From Algibacillus agarilyticus (GTDB lineage: Bacteria; Pseudomonadota; Gammaproteobacteria; Enterobacterales; Alteromonadaceae), in NCBI RefSeq assembly GCF_003286125.1, contig NZ_QMED01000008.1:102195-166194 (forward strand): DNA of 64,000 nt, written 5' to 3'. Position 1 is the first letter of the stretch. Every line of letters begins with the position of its first letter. Below the pieces are notes generated by a model. The model made no database searches. It saw nothing but the letters and a program-made list of their open reading frames with translations, and was not told the origin of the DNA. A program made the position numbers and the translations under genes. Positions 33,991 through 43,313 of this stretch are shown here, piece by piece.

Positions 33991-34980
33991 ATGATCATTG
34001 AAAGTCAATTTAAGCCTGCTTGGTGGCTAAAGAACCGACACGTTCAAACCATTTGGCAAAAGTTAGATCGCTTCACGACCACCTGCCCTGTTATTAATGA
34101 ACGCGTAGAGCTACCCGATGGTGATTTTATTGATTTAAGCTGGACTGACAAACCGCTTGAAAACGATACTCGCCCTATTGTGCTGGTGTTGCATGGTTTA
34201 GAAGGTTCAATCAATAGCACCTATGCTAAAGGCATGATGAATGCGATCCAGCAAAAAGGCTGGATCGGTGTTTTAATGCACTTTAGAGGATGCAGCCACG
34301 AAATAAACCGCAACTATCGCTTATATCATTCGGGGGAAACCCAAGATATTGCCCACATTAGCCGTATATTATATGAGCGCTACCCTGATCAAGCGATTTC
34401 GTGTGTTGGCTTTAGCTTGGGAGCAAATGCCTTAATCAAATTTTTAGGCGAAACCCCAAACAATATTTTCACTGCCAATATCGCGATATGCCCACCGTTA
34501 GATTTAGCGGCCAGCAGCCAACGAATCCGCCAAGGTTTTTCTTGGGTTTATCAAAAATATTTACTTGATATGCTTAAAGAAACATTTAGTCGAAAGATCA
34601 TGCGTTCAGATGTCAGCCATCTCGTCAATTTAGACCGTAAATCATTTGAAAGCATCAAAACCTTGTATGAATTTGATGAGCTTATTACAGCGCCTTTACA
34701 CGGGTTTAAAGGCGCTGATGACTATTATCAAAAATGCAGTGGTAAACAATTTTTACGTTTTATTCAAAAGCCCACACTGATCATTCATGCTAAAGACGAT
34801 CCCTTTTTATCTGCGACCTGTATTCCAACGGCTAAAGAACTATCGCACCGTATTACTTATGAGTTAAGTGATTTTGGTGGTCATGTGGGATTTGTTAATG
34901 GCGAATCGCCATTAAAAGCAAATTACTGGTTAGAAGAGCGTAGTTTACAATTTATCGGCAATCATTTAATTGGCGTTTAA
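33991..34980 (+). CDS. yheT: YheT family alpha/beta hydrolase
   Basis: About 329 residues from the ATG at 33991, which places LKNRHVQTIWQKL where YheT proteins have their conserved NxHxQT segment. The alpha/beta-hydrolase core shows VLVLHGLEGSINSTYAKGM (oxyanion region), VLMHFRGCSHEINR, the nucleophile elbow VGFSLGANAL and the acid/His segments IHAKDDPF and GGHVGF. It is a putative esterase/hydrolase with unknown substrate. In E. coli yheT follows yheS directly; here about 9 kb separates the two. Confidence 0.9.
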   Translation: MIIESQFKPAWWLKNRHVQTIWQKLDRFTTTCPVINERVELPDGDFIDLSWTDKPLENDTRPIVLVLHGLEGSINSTYAKGMMNAIQQKGWIGVLMHFRGCSHEINRNYRLYHSGETQDIAHISRILYERYPDQAISCVGFSLGANALIKFLGETPNNIFTANIAICPPLDLAASSQRIRQGFSWVYQKYLLDMLKETFSRKIMRSDVSHLVNLDRKSFESIKTLYEFDELITAPLHGFKGADDYYQKCSGKQFLRFIQKPTLIIHAKDDPFLSATCIPTAKELSHRITYELSDFGGHVGFVNGESPLKANYWLEERSLQFIGNHLIGV

Positions 34981-35012
34981 GCCCATTTTAAATTGCCGTA
35001 AAACCCACGCAT

Positions 35013-35038
35013 AAAAAGCCTCAATTGAGGCTTTTTTT
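35013..35038. terminator. Intrinsic terminator after yheT
   Basis: Stem AAAAAGCCTC/GAGGCTTTTT with loop AATT and a T7 run. Being symmetric, it also serves the minus-strand gene ending at 35069. Confidence 0.9.
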
Positions 35039-35068
35039 ATTTTGGCTGGCTATTTTGACACCCTGTTT

Positions 35069-35929
35069 TTAACTTTCAGGTTTATAGGTAAGCGGATCAA
35101 ACCATAACTCTTTTCTATCAAGTGGCGTTTGCTTAGTTAAAGACGGATTATGAAAATCAAATACAATGCGATCTTGCACATTCGCTTGCTCTAACGCGCT
35201 TCTCACTTGGCTATCGGCAAAAAATATTTTATTGAATGTGCCATCCGCGACCATTTTTTCAAGCTCTTCGGTTAAATGACGTGCTATTTCAGGGTATTCA
35301 CGGCTAACAAAAAAGTAAAAAGGCGCGGTGTAACGAATTAATACATAAGGCTCAACGGTTAAATCTAAGTCGGCATTATTTGCCACTTCAGCCCAAGGCT
35401 CATGCACACCTCTAGGAAAATAATCGTAACGTTCACCTTCTAGCATCGGAAATAAATTAGGGTATTTTTCTTCTTTTACCACCGTCACGCCATTGGCTTC
35501 TAGAATAGCCGTATCCCCCCAATAGCGACCTTGCCCAGCGGTGAAAGCTTGTAAATCATCTAAGGTACGCACATTTCTGAATAGGTTAACGCGGTCTTTT
35601 TTGACAATGCCAACGCGCATACCTAGCATGCCACGGTATAAAGGAATACGAATAGGAATAAACATTTCTTCGTATTCTGCACTCGTCAATGTCCAATTAA
35701 GGTGATATTCGCCACTTTTTACCAATTCAATTTGGCGTGACATATTGATAAATTTATCACCTGATGGATAATTAATTTCGTAACGCCCACCACGCTTAAA
35801 CGCCTCTTTCAGCATGGTATTGGCTAATGCATCACCGTCTTTTCCGGGTAAGTTAATAATTTGTTTCGCCACCGTTGCCGATGCCGAAATACAACATAAA
35901 ACTAATAGTAAAAATTGAATAATTCGCAT
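35069..35929 (-). CDS. Periplasmic solute-binding protein (family 3-like)
   Basis: 286 residues. A signal peptide (MRIIQFLLLVLCCISASATVA) precedes a type II periplasmic binding fold: IINLPGKDGDALANTMLKEAF, the VRTLDDLQAF switch, YDYFPRGVHEPWAEV and YFFVSREYPEIARHLTEEL. The fold matches the amino-acid-binding (SBP_bac_3) set used both by ABC importers and as stand-alone sensors. No permease or kinase is adjacent, so it is an orphan. The ligand cannot be told. Confidence 0.8.
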   Translation of the reverse strand: MRIIQFLLLVLCCISASATVAKQIINLPGKDGDALANTMLKEAFKRGGRYEINYPSGDKFINMSRQIELVKSGEYHLNWTLTSAEYEEMFIPIRIPLYRGMLGMRVGIVKKDRVNLFRNVRTLDDLQAFTAGQGRYWGDTAILEANGVTVVKEEKYPNLFPMLEGERYDYFPRGVHEPWAEVANNADLDLTVEPYVLIRYTAPFYFFVSREYPEIARHLTEELEKMVADGTFNKIFFADSQVRSALEQANVQDRIVFDFHNPSLTKQTPLDRKELWFDPLTYKPES

Positions 35930-36111
35930 GTGTTGACCTACCTAGTTCATTTATCGAGTTATTGCGCTAACCGCAGCTATGGATAGACTGAGTCGAAAAT
36001 ATCTTATTAGAAAATAATAGGGCATTTGTTACGCCGACTAAATTCGTAAGTATCTGAAAAACAAATTAATATTCTAATGTTATTGTATATTTTGACCAGA
36101 GTTGAGGTTAA

Positions 36112-37296
36112 CTAAACGGCAATAGCCGTTATTTCACCTTCGTTACGAAACTCTCTAGGGGTTTTATTAAAATGCTTCTTAAACACCGCATACATATATT
36201 GCAAAGAAGGATAACCACAAATATCTGCAATTTTAGCGGCTGGTAAATCACTATTTTTGAGCATCTTACAGGCTTTGCTTAATTTGGCGTTGTGGATCTC
36301 AATATGTAAAGTGTGGCCACGTTCTTCTTTAAATCGTTGCTCAAGATTAGAACGAGAGATCCCAACATAATCGAGTACTTGGTCCACTTTTATACCTTTG
36401 CTGGCATTTTGACGAATAAAATGCATGGCTTGCATAACAAACGGGTCTTTTAATGATTTAAAATCAGTCGATTGACGCTCTACGATCCCTAGAGGCGGAA
36501 TGAGTATATTTTTATGTTTTAAAGCTAAGCCATCTAATGTTTTATGTAATAACTTCGCGGCTTGGATCCCCATATTAACGCACCCTTGCGCAACTGAGCT
36601 TAAACTAACACGACATAAATTACGGGCGATCTCATCGTCATCAACGCCAATAATACTAATTTTGTCTGGCACTAAAATGCCTTTGTGTTCGCACACCTGT
36701 AATATTTGACGCGCGCGCGCGTCGGTAACCGCAACAATGCCAATGGGTTTAGGTAAACTGTCTAGCCAGTCACCCAGTACTGACATTGATTCTTTCCAGG
36801 TATCAGCTTGTGTTTCTTGACCACGAAAAACGGTGCACTCATAACCATCTTGCGCACAGACCGACAGCATGGCTTTTTCACGCTCAGAGGCCCATAACTT
36901 ACTCTCGCTTTCAGGTAAGCCATAATAAGCAAAGCTATCTAAACCTTTCTGTTTTATATGATCATAAGCGGTTTTAATAACCGCTAAATTATCGGTTGCA
37001 ACGTAAGGCACATTAGGAAACTGCGCTTCGCTTGAAAAAGAACTACCAATGCCAACAACCGGTACCTGGCTATTATGTAACGCTTCGCGAATAAGCGGGT
37101 CATCAAAATCGGCAATAATGCCGTCCCCTCCCCATTCTGCGATATCGTCTATTCGGCATAAAAAGTCTTCTTCAAGAAAAAGATCCCAATCGACTTTGGT
37201 TGATTGTAAATAATGACCGATACCTTCAATCACTTTGCGATCGTAAACTTTATTGGCATTGAAAAGCAGTGTAATACTGTGTTTTTTATCAAACAT
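36112..37296 (-). CDS. xylR: XylR-type regulator, paralogue 1
   Basis: 394 residues. The N-terminal 280 residues are a LacI-like periplasmic-binding-protein domain (ITLLFNANKVYDRKVIEGIG, WGGDGIIADFDD, IIGVDDDEIARNL) that in XylR binds D-xylose. The C-terminal 100 residues are an AraC double HTH (VDQVLDYVGISRSNLEQRF, LPAAKIADICGYPSLQYMYA, FNKTPREFRN). This arrangement is diagnostic of XylR. It is downstream of xylA on the same strand, separated by a terminator and a 390-bp region that carries two copies of a LacI-type palindrome, so it is likely to be expressed from its own controlled promoter. Confidence 0.93.
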   Translation of the reverse strand: MFDKKHSITLLFNANKVYDRKVIEGIGHYLQSTKVDWDLFLEEDFLCRIDDIAEWGGDGIIADFDDPLIREALHNSQVPVVGIGSSFSSEAQFPNVPYVATDNLAVIKTAYDHIKQKGLDSFAYYGLPESESKLWASEREKAMLSVCAQDGYECTVFRGQETQADTWKESMSVLGDWLDSLPKPIGIVAVTDARARQILQVCEHKGILVPDKISIIGVDDDEIARNLCRVSLSSVAQGCVNMGIQAAKLLHKTLDGLALKHKNILIPPLGIVERQSTDFKSLKDPFVMQAMHFIRQNASKGIKVDQVLDYVGISRSNLEQRFKEERGHTLHIEIHNAKLSKACKMLKNSDLPAAKIADICGYPSLQYMYAVFKKHFNKTPREFRNEGEITAIAV

Positions 37297-37402
37297 AATA
37301 ACCTCACGTGAATGGCCTGAGTCCTAGGGATCGCATATTGAAAGTAAGTATAGTCGTGATTTCAACCTGCAATTTAACAATTCCATTACAAAAATACTAA
37401 TT

Positions 37403-37416
37403 TGTTATCGGTAACA
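37403..37416. promoter_or_regulatory. LacI-type palindromic operator
   Basis: TGTTATCGGTAACA, one mismatch pair from a perfect 14-bp palindrome with the CG centre typical of LacI-family operators. It lies 107 bp upstream of xylR1. Same motif as 37541-37554 and 50755-50768. Confidence 0.65.
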
Positions 37417-37540
37417 TGTCAAACATTAATTATGATATTTTGTTAATAACGTCATATTATAACGACTTAAACAGAGGTAAAAAAGACTTAACCTACTGAT
37501 GTTATTATAATTTATCATCAGTTCTCAGATCAGATAAATA

Positions 37541-37554
37541 TGTTACCGGTAACA
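37541..37554. promoter_or_regulatory. LacI-type palindromic operator
   Basis: TGTTACCGGTAACA, a perfect 14-bp palindrome with a central CG, between xylA and xylR1. Confidence 0.7.
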
Positions 37555-37630
37555 CCAAATTAAAATCGTAATAAAAAAACATAATAAAGTTGAGCCTATT
37601 ATAATTAGAGGCTTAAGTTAAAAAAATGCA

Positions 37631-37654
37631 AAAAAAAGCCCAGCAAAACTGGGC
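37631..37654 (-). terminator. Intrinsic terminator after xylA
   Basis: On the minus strand GCCCAG-TTTTG-CTGGGC followed by T7, 33 bp past the xylA stop codon. Confidence 0.9.
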
Positions 37655-37686
37655 CTCTGTAGCAATAAAAAGAGCTGTATAATCAA

Positions 37687-39021
37687 TTAGATATATTGAT
37701 TAACAATGTTTTCGAATAACTCTTGCTTGCCCGAAATTTGCTCTGGCTCGCCAACCGCTTTACCAATTTCTGCTAATTGCTCAATTGATAATTTACCTTC
37801 TACAAAGTCTTTACCTTGACCCGTTTCAAACGTTTCATAACGCGTGTTACGCATTTCAGTGTATTTAGACTTAGTTAAAATATCATCTGCAATAATTAAT
37901 GAACGCGCAAATGTATCCATGCCACCAATGTGACCAATAAAGATATCTTCCATATCAGTTGATTCACGACGCGTTTTAGCATCAAAATTAACGCCGCCAC
38001 CTTGTAAACCACCCGCTTCTAAGAACACTAACATCGCTTCAGTTGTTTCATTGATGTTGTTCGGGAACTGATCGGTATCCCAAGAGTTCTGGTAATCACC
38101 ACGGTTAGCATCAACCGAACCTAACATGTTGTTATCAGCCGCTACTTGTAGCTCATGTTGGAATGTATGGCTCGCCAGTGTTGCATGGTTAACTTCAATA
38201 TTGACTTTAAAGTCATCAGTGCTTAGGTCGTACTTTTGTAAGAAACCAGCAACCGTTGCGGTATCAAAATCATATTGATGCTTAGTCGGCTCCATTGGCT
38301 TAGGCTCAATAAAGAATGTACCGTTCCAACCTTGACCACGCATGTAATCTTTAGCCATGTGCAACCAACGTGCGAAGTTTTCTTGCTCACGTTCCATCTT
38401 CGTATTTAATAATGTGATGTAACCTTCACGGCCTCCCCAAAAAACATAGTTCTCACCGTTTAGCTTCATTGTAGCGTCCATCGCTACTTTTAACTGAGCA
38501 CCGGCACGGGCTAACGTTGGAAAGTGTGGGTTAGTACCTGCACCATTCATATAACGAGGGTTACTAAATAAGTTTGATGTACCCCATAACAATTTAATGC
38601 CTGACTCGTCTTGTTTCTTTTGTGCGATGTCAGTAATGAATTGAATTTTTTCTTCGAATTCACTAACCGTTGAATCTTCTTCGTCGATTAAATCCGTGTC
38701 ATGGAAACAATAGTACGGTAATTGCATTTTAGTGAAAAATTCAAATGCAGCATCCATTTTAGCCGCAGCACGACCGCGCGCATCTTTGGGGTTATTCCAC
38801 TCAAAACGTTGTGGACCTGGACCAAATGGGTCATGACCTTGACCACAAAAAGTGTGCCAATAACAACCCGAAAAACGTAACCATTCTTTCATTGTTTTAC
38901 CGGCTACGATGCGGTCTGCGTCATACCATTTGAATGCAAATGGATTGTCTGAATCACGGCCTTCATATTTTATTTCTGATACCGTTGGGAAATACTCTTT
39001 ATCACCGATTAATACTGTCAT
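37687..39021 (-). CDS. xylA: Xylose isomerase
   Basis: 444 residues, the usual length of class II xylose isomerases. Conserved segments include FSGCYWHTFCGQGHDPFG, YYCFHDTDL (catalytic His), VFWGGREGY, FIEPKPMEPTKHQYD (metal glutamate and lysine), NIEVNHATLASHTFQHEL and GSVDANRGD. It interconverts D-xylose and D-xylulose in the cytosol with divalent metal ions. It follows xylB by 88 bp on the same strand, an order reversed relative to E. coli xylAB. The terminator right after it closes the operon. Confidence 0.97.
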   Translation of the reverse strand: MTVLIGDKEYFPTVSEIKYEGRDSDNPFAFKWYDADRIVAGKTMKEWLRFSGCYWHTFCGQGHDPFGPGPQRFEWNNPKDARGRAAAKMDAAFEFFTKMQLPYYCFHDTDLIDEEDSTVSEFEEKIQFITDIAQKKQDESGIKLLWGTSNLFSNPRYMNGAGTNPHFPTLARAGAQLKVAMDATMKLNGENYVFWGGREGYITLLNTKMEREQENFARWLHMAKDYMRGQGWNGTFFIEPKPMEPTKHQYDFDTATVAGFLQKYDLSTDDFKVNIEVNHATLASHTFQHELQVAADNNMLGSVDANRGDYQNSWDTDQFPNNINETTEAMLVFLEAGGLQGGGVNFDAKTRRESTDMEDIFIGHIGGMDTFARSLIIADDILTKSKYTEMRNTRYETFETGQGKDFVEGKLSIEQLAEIGKAVGEPEQISGKQELFENIVNQYI

Positions 39022-39109
39022 GATGTAATCCTCTCACTCTAAAAGTGTTGTGTGGTTTTTTCTGGGTAATACGAGCCTAGGCTCAATTCTTGTGTATGTA
39101 AGCTTTCAC

Positions 39110-40594
39110 TTACAGGTTTAAATACTGTTTCCAGTTTTCGTATGCTTCAGCATACTGCTCAACACGCTCAGCTTGAGGTTGATAACTTTCAACAATAGCC
39201 AAACCTTTAAACATTTCTGCACGGTTGGTGTAATAACCTAAACCGAATCCTGCACCACGAGCGGCACCTTCAGCACCATCCGTGTCATATAATTCAACGC
39301 TGGTTTCACAGCTATTTACAAAGGCATCGACAAAAATCGGGCTTAAAAACATATTGCCCTTACCAGCTCGAACTAATTCACTGCTGACGCCCATTTCTTT
39401 TAAAACATCAAAACCATATTTAAGCGCGAAAACAATGCCTTCTTGCGCACCGCGAACGATGTGCCCTAGGTGATGGCGATTAAAATCGATACCGCGCATA
39501 TGCCCGCCTATATTTTGGTTTTGCAATACACGCTCGGCTCCGTTACCAAATGGATGCAGCACTAAGCCGTCTGAACCCACTGGCACGTCATCAGCTTGTG
39601 CATTTAATGCTGGGTATGAAATATCGTTACCTTGCGTGCATAACAAACTGCGTACCCAGCTATATAAACGACCGGTACCATTTACACATAACAAAACACC
39701 ATTGCGTGTTGCGTCATCGGTATGTGAAACATGCTGGAAAGTGTTTACACGTGAATCAGCATCAAATGCATTTTTATCGGTCACAGCATAAACAACACCC
39801 GATGTGCCCGCTGTTGCGGCAACTTCACCTGGCTCCATTACGTTTAACGACATCGCGTTATTCGGCTGGTCACCGCCACGATAAGTTACTTTAATACCTT
39901 CACGTAAACCCAGTTCGATCGCAGCCGTTGCCGACACTGAGCCTTGATCACCAAAGCTCGGTACTAATGTTGGAATTAAGCTACTTTCAAAGCCATAGTG
40001 CGACAATATAGTTTGTGACACTTCACCGTTTTCAAAATCCCACAATACGCCTTCAGATAAACCAGAGCTTGTGGTCGTTACTTCACCTGTTAAACGCATG
40101 GCAATGTAATCACCTGGCAGCATCATTTTGTCTATTTTGCTGTATAGGTCAGGCTGATTGTCTTTAACCCATTTCAATTTAGAGGCGGTGAAATTACCCG
40201 GTGAATTTAATAAGGCGCTTAAGCACTTTTCTTTTCCAATCGTGTCAAATGCTGATTGACCAATTTCTACCGCGCGGCTATCACACCAGATAATCGCAGG
40301 GCGAATAACTTGCTGGTTAGCATCAACACAAACTAAACCGTGCATTTGATAAGAAATACCAATGGCTTCTATTTGCTGTGGATTAAAATCATTATTTGCA
40401 CATAACTCAGCAAAACCTGATTTAATGCAGCTCCACCATGTTTCAGGATCTTGCTCGGCAAACCCTGCTTGCGGTGCATTAATAGCTAATTCAGTTTTTG
40501 GAAAATGCGTTGCTGCTATGCATGCGCCGCTCTTCGCATCAACCACAGAAACTTTTGTTGATGAACTACCAATATCAAGACCTAAAAAATACAT
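39110..40594 (-). CDS. xylB: Xylulokinase
   Basis: 494 residues of the FGGY sugar-kinase family: N-terminal MYFLGLDIGSSSTKVSVVDA (phosphate 1 loop), YQMHGLVCVD and WCDSRA, and C-terminal TAGTSGVVYAV and EGAARGAGFGLGYY. The QMHGLV segment is the xylulokinase signature (contacts D-xylulose). It phosphorylates D-xylulose to xylulose 5-phosphate for the pentose phosphate pathway. It is the first gene of xylBA and divergent from the second xylR. Confidence 0.96.
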   Translation of the reverse strand: MYFLGLDIGSSSTKVSVVDAKSGACIAATHFPKTELAINAPQAGFAEQDPETWWSCIKSGFAELCANNDFNPQQIEAIGISYQMHGLVCVDANQQVIRPAIIWCDSRAVEIGQSAFDTIGKEKCLSALLNSPGNFTASKLKWVKDNQPDLYSKIDKMMLPGDYIAMRLTGEVTTTSSGLSEGVLWDFENGEVSQTILSHYGFESSLIPTLVPSFGDQGSVSATAAIELGLREGIKVTYRGGDQPNNAMSLNVMEPGEVAATAGTSGVVYAVTDKNAFDADSRVNTFQHVSHTDDATRNGVLLCVNGTGRLYSWVRSLLCTQGNDISYPALNAQADDVPVGSDGLVLHPFGNGAERVLQNQNIGGHMRGIDFNRHHLGHIVRGAQEGIVFALKYGFDVLKEMGVSSELVRAGKGNMFLSPIFVDAFVNSCETSVELYDTDGAEGAARGAGFGLGYYTNRAEMFKGLAIVESYQPQAERVEQYAEAYENWKQYLNL

Positions 40595-40616
40595 AACTCG
40601 AAACCTTGTTTTATAC

Positions 40617-40634
40617 CAAGCGCTTTATCGCTTG
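40617..40634. promoter_or_regulatory. Inverted repeat between xylB and xylR2
   Basis: CAAGCG-CTTTAT-CGCTTG, an 18-bp perfect inverted repeat 22 bp upstream of the xylB start codon. It could be an operator or a hairpin in the xylB leader. It does not match the TGTTAnCGnTAACA motif. Confidence 0.4.
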
Positions 40635-40876
40635 AAATCTTATGCCTATTTTTTAACGTATTCTTTACAGTTTGTTTATTGCTTATTTTTACAATCTGCT
40701 TACGATGTCATGTAAAAATCAAAAAACGTTATTAAATCGGCTTTTTGCTCAACAGCGGGTGTGCCTTAACTTGGAGCTCAGTTTAGGTTTGGAACAAAAA
40801 ACAAACAAGTATCAAATTTTATTGCTAAGGTATAATATTTCATATTCCAATAACGTTGTAATTTTGTGAATTTAAC

Positions 40877-42067
40877 ATGCAAAAGAATAAGAAAGTCACA
40901 CTCCTGTTTAATGCCAACAAAGGTTACGACCGAAAAATAATTCAAGGCATAGCTAAATACATACGGGCAGGTGTGAAATGGCAGCTATTTATTGAGGAAG
41001 ACCTCATCACTCGATTAGAGCGTTTAGCCAAATGGCAAGGCGATGGCATCATTGCGGATTTAGACGATCCTAAAATTGTTGATTTTGTTTTAAGCAAAAA
41101 TATAACCACGATCGGTATTGGCGGCTCATATCAAGACGTCACTCTTTATCCTCCTAATATTCCTTACATTGCCACGAATAACGATGCCATTGCGAAGCTC
41201 GCTGTTGAATATTTTTTAAACTTGGGTTATCAAAATTTAGCTTTTTATGGCATGCCCAAAAGCTTAAATACCAAATGGGCTTTAGAGCGAGAGCAATCTT
41301 TTTTAATGTGGGCTAAAACACTCTCTCATAACAAAGCCAATGTTTACCACTTTAAAGGCAATGCCATTCATTCTCGTAGTTGGGCTTTATCACAGCAAAA
41401 ATTAGCCGTTTGGTTAGGTAGTTTGCCCAAGCCTGTCGCCATTTTAGCAACAACCGATATGCGGGCGAGACAAATTTTGGATGCCTGCCAAACCGCCAAT
41501 ATAAAAATACCTGACGAAGTCGCCGTGTTAGGGGTCGACGATGATGAAATCATCAGCGATATTACCGGTAATATTCTTAGCACGATTATTCAGGGTACTG
41601 AACATATGGGATTTCAAGCCGCGGCGCAGCTTGATCGCGCAATGAATGGCGAAAAAATAACGCCGTTAATTAGCCTGGTTGATCCACAAGGCATAGCCGA
41701 ATCAGCATCTACCGATTATTTAGCCGTAAAAGACGAAGTGGTAAAAGCGGCGGTTATTTATATAAGAGAAAACGCGTGTAAAGGTATACAAGCCGTACAC
41801 GTGCTTAACCATTTAAACCTCTCACGTGCTAATGTTGAAAATCGCTTTAAACGTTTATTAAATAGCAGTATTCATCAAGAAATAAACAACGTGCAACTCA
41901 CACAAGTTAAGCGTTTACTGCAAAACACCAATTTAACGTTGGCCGAAATAGCCGAAAAAACGGGCTACAAAACCTCACAATATATGATGATGGTTTTTAA
42001 AAAACATTTTAATATGACCCCGTCGGAATACCGAAAATCAAGTAAATTGGAACTGTTTCAGCATTAA
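40877..42067 (+). CDS. XylR-type regulator, paralogue 2
   Basis: 396 residues with the same two-domain layout as the gene at 36112-37296 and clear overall similarity (VTLLFNANKGYDRKIIQGIA, WQGDGIIADLDD, TTDMRARQILDAC, VLGVDDDEIISDI; C-terminal IQAVHVLNHLNLSRANVENRF and LAEIAEKTGYKTSQYMMMVF). It is divergent from xylB, the arrangement expected for the direct xylBA activator. Which of the two paralogues senses xylose is unknown; this one may respond to another pentose. Confidence 0.9.
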   Translation: MQKNKKVTLLFNANKGYDRKIIQGIAKYIRAGVKWQLFIEEDLITRLERLAKWQGDGIIADLDDPKIVDFVLSKNITTIGIGGSYQDVTLYPPNIPYIATNNDAIAKLAVEYFLNLGYQNLAFYGMPKSLNTKWALEREQSFLMWAKTLSHNKANVYHFKGNAIHSRSWALSQQKLAVWLGSLPKPVAILATTDMRARQILDACQTANIKIPDEVAVLGVDDDEIISDITGNILSTIIQGTEHMGFQAAAQLDRAMNGEKITPLISLVDPQGIAESASTDYLAVKDEVVKAAVIYIRENACKGIQAVHVLNHLNLSRANVENRFKRLLNSSIHQEINNVQLTQVKRLLQNTNLTLAEIAEKTGYKTSQYMMMVFKKHFNMTPSEYRKSSKLELFQH

Positions 42068-42082
42068 AGCAGGAGCCCATGA

Positions 42083-43201
42083 TTAATGTTCAGAACGATT
42101 AAAAAAAGCACGGCCGTCAAATTGATAGTCCGAAATATTGTTATTAAAACAGCGACTTAAATAAGTAAAGTCATATTTTACTTTTTCAGGCGGATTGATG
42201 AGTCGTTGCATGCGTTCAACATTATTTTTATTAATAACACTCAATTGAGTATTAATGACGAGTTCGCTGCGTTCAATAAAATCAAAACCATTAAAATGAT
42301 CAAACAGCAATACCAACGCCCAACTACCATCTAAAAAATGGCCTCCTAAGCTCAATGTCACCTCACCTTTTTTAATAAGCGGTAAAACTTCTGGCGACCA
42401 ATCAATACTCCCTAAAATAATGTTGGTTAAACGCTCTGGCGTCGCTTTTTTAATTGCTCGATTAATACCATAGGCCAAGTTATCACTTGCCGCCCAAATA
42501 ACATCAATATCGTTAAATCGCTTCAATACCGCGATCGATTTTTGTTCAGCATCATCTGCAGACCAGTCCGTATAAATATATTGTAATATTTGGTGTTCAG
42601 GGTGTTGTTCAATATTAGCGTTTAAACCAAAAGAACGCATTTTGTGTGCTGATGAATCATGAGAGCCACTGACAATTACAATATTGGCCGCGGCTGAATT
42701 CACTTTTCGCTGTTGTTTAAGTAATGATTTACTTAATTGATAACCCGCTATAAAGTCATCAGGTTCAATGTGCGCCAACCAATTTTTATACTTTTGCCGT
42801 GGAAATCCCGTTTTTTTTATAATGTCGTCGCTAAGGTTTGAGTTTAAGGTAATCAGCGGGACATTGAGTTTGTCGGCGACTTGTAAAATGCGATCTTCAC
42901 CACCCAACCATAAATAACTAATTAAATAGTCTGGTTTAGTACCACTGAGTAAATATTTTTCAGTCGCTATCGATGCAGTAAACCGATTACGATCAGCTTT
43001 AGGTATTACTTTCACCGTTAGATCAATACCTAATGAATTAGCGGCATGTTGCATAAAACGAGACATATTATCCCAAAAAAAGTGATTTTCATCGGGCATA
43101 TAAAAATGTACTTTTGGTTTTTGGTAAGCGCACTCTTGTGCTACAGAAGGGAAAATTAAAAGCAGAAACATAAGGCTTAACAACCAAGAAGCAGGCTTCA
43201 T
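42083..43201 (-). CDS. Periplasmic sugar-binding protein (LacI/RbsB fold), orphan
   Basis: About 372 residues from the ATG at 43201, preferred because GAGG precedes it by 7 bases and the signal peptide MKPASWLLSLMFLLLIFPSV starts cleanly. The fold is a type I periplasmic binding protein (KVHFYMPDENHFFWDNMSRF, PLITLNSNL, NIVIVSGSHDSSAHKMRSFG, VIWAASDNLAYGINRAI, TLSLGGHFLDGSWALVLLFD). There is no ABC permease or ATPase near it, so it may serve a distant transporter or act as a sensor input. It is convergent with xylR2 (15 bp between stops), suggesting a pentose-related ligand. Confidence 0.8.
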   Translation of the reverse strand: MKPASWLLSLMFLLLIFPSVAQECAYQKPKVHFYMPDENHFFWDNMSRFMQHAANSLGIDLTVKVIPKADRNRFTASIATEKYLLSGTKPDYLISYLWLGGEDRILQVADKLNVPLITLNSNLSDDIIKKTGFPRQKYKNWLAHIEPDDFIAGYQLSKSLLKQQRKVNSAAANIVIVSGSHDSSAHKMRSFGLNANIEQHPEHQILQYIYTDWSADDAEQKSIAVLKRFNDIDVIWAASDNLAYGINRAIKKATPERLTNIILGSIDWSPEVLPLIKKGEVTLSLGGHFLDGSWALVLLFDHFNGFDFIERSELVINTQLSVINKNNVERMQRLINPPEKVKYDFTYLSRCFNNNISDYQFDGRAFFNRSEH

Positions 43202-43313
43202 TATTAACCTCATTAACAGAGCTTATTTCGATTATTTAAGGTTAGTCTATATTTAATACAGTAACTACAAAGAATGAAATATCATAAAGTGGGAAATAAT
43301 GATTTTTTAAATA

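Larger units (their letters stand above)
37297..37686. promoter_or_regulatory. xylA-xylR1 intergenic control region
   Basis: 390 bp containing, from right to left on the coding strand, the xylA terminator and then two palindromic operators (37541-37554 and 37403-37416). AT-rich spacer between them. No small ORF is credible. Confidence 0.6.
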
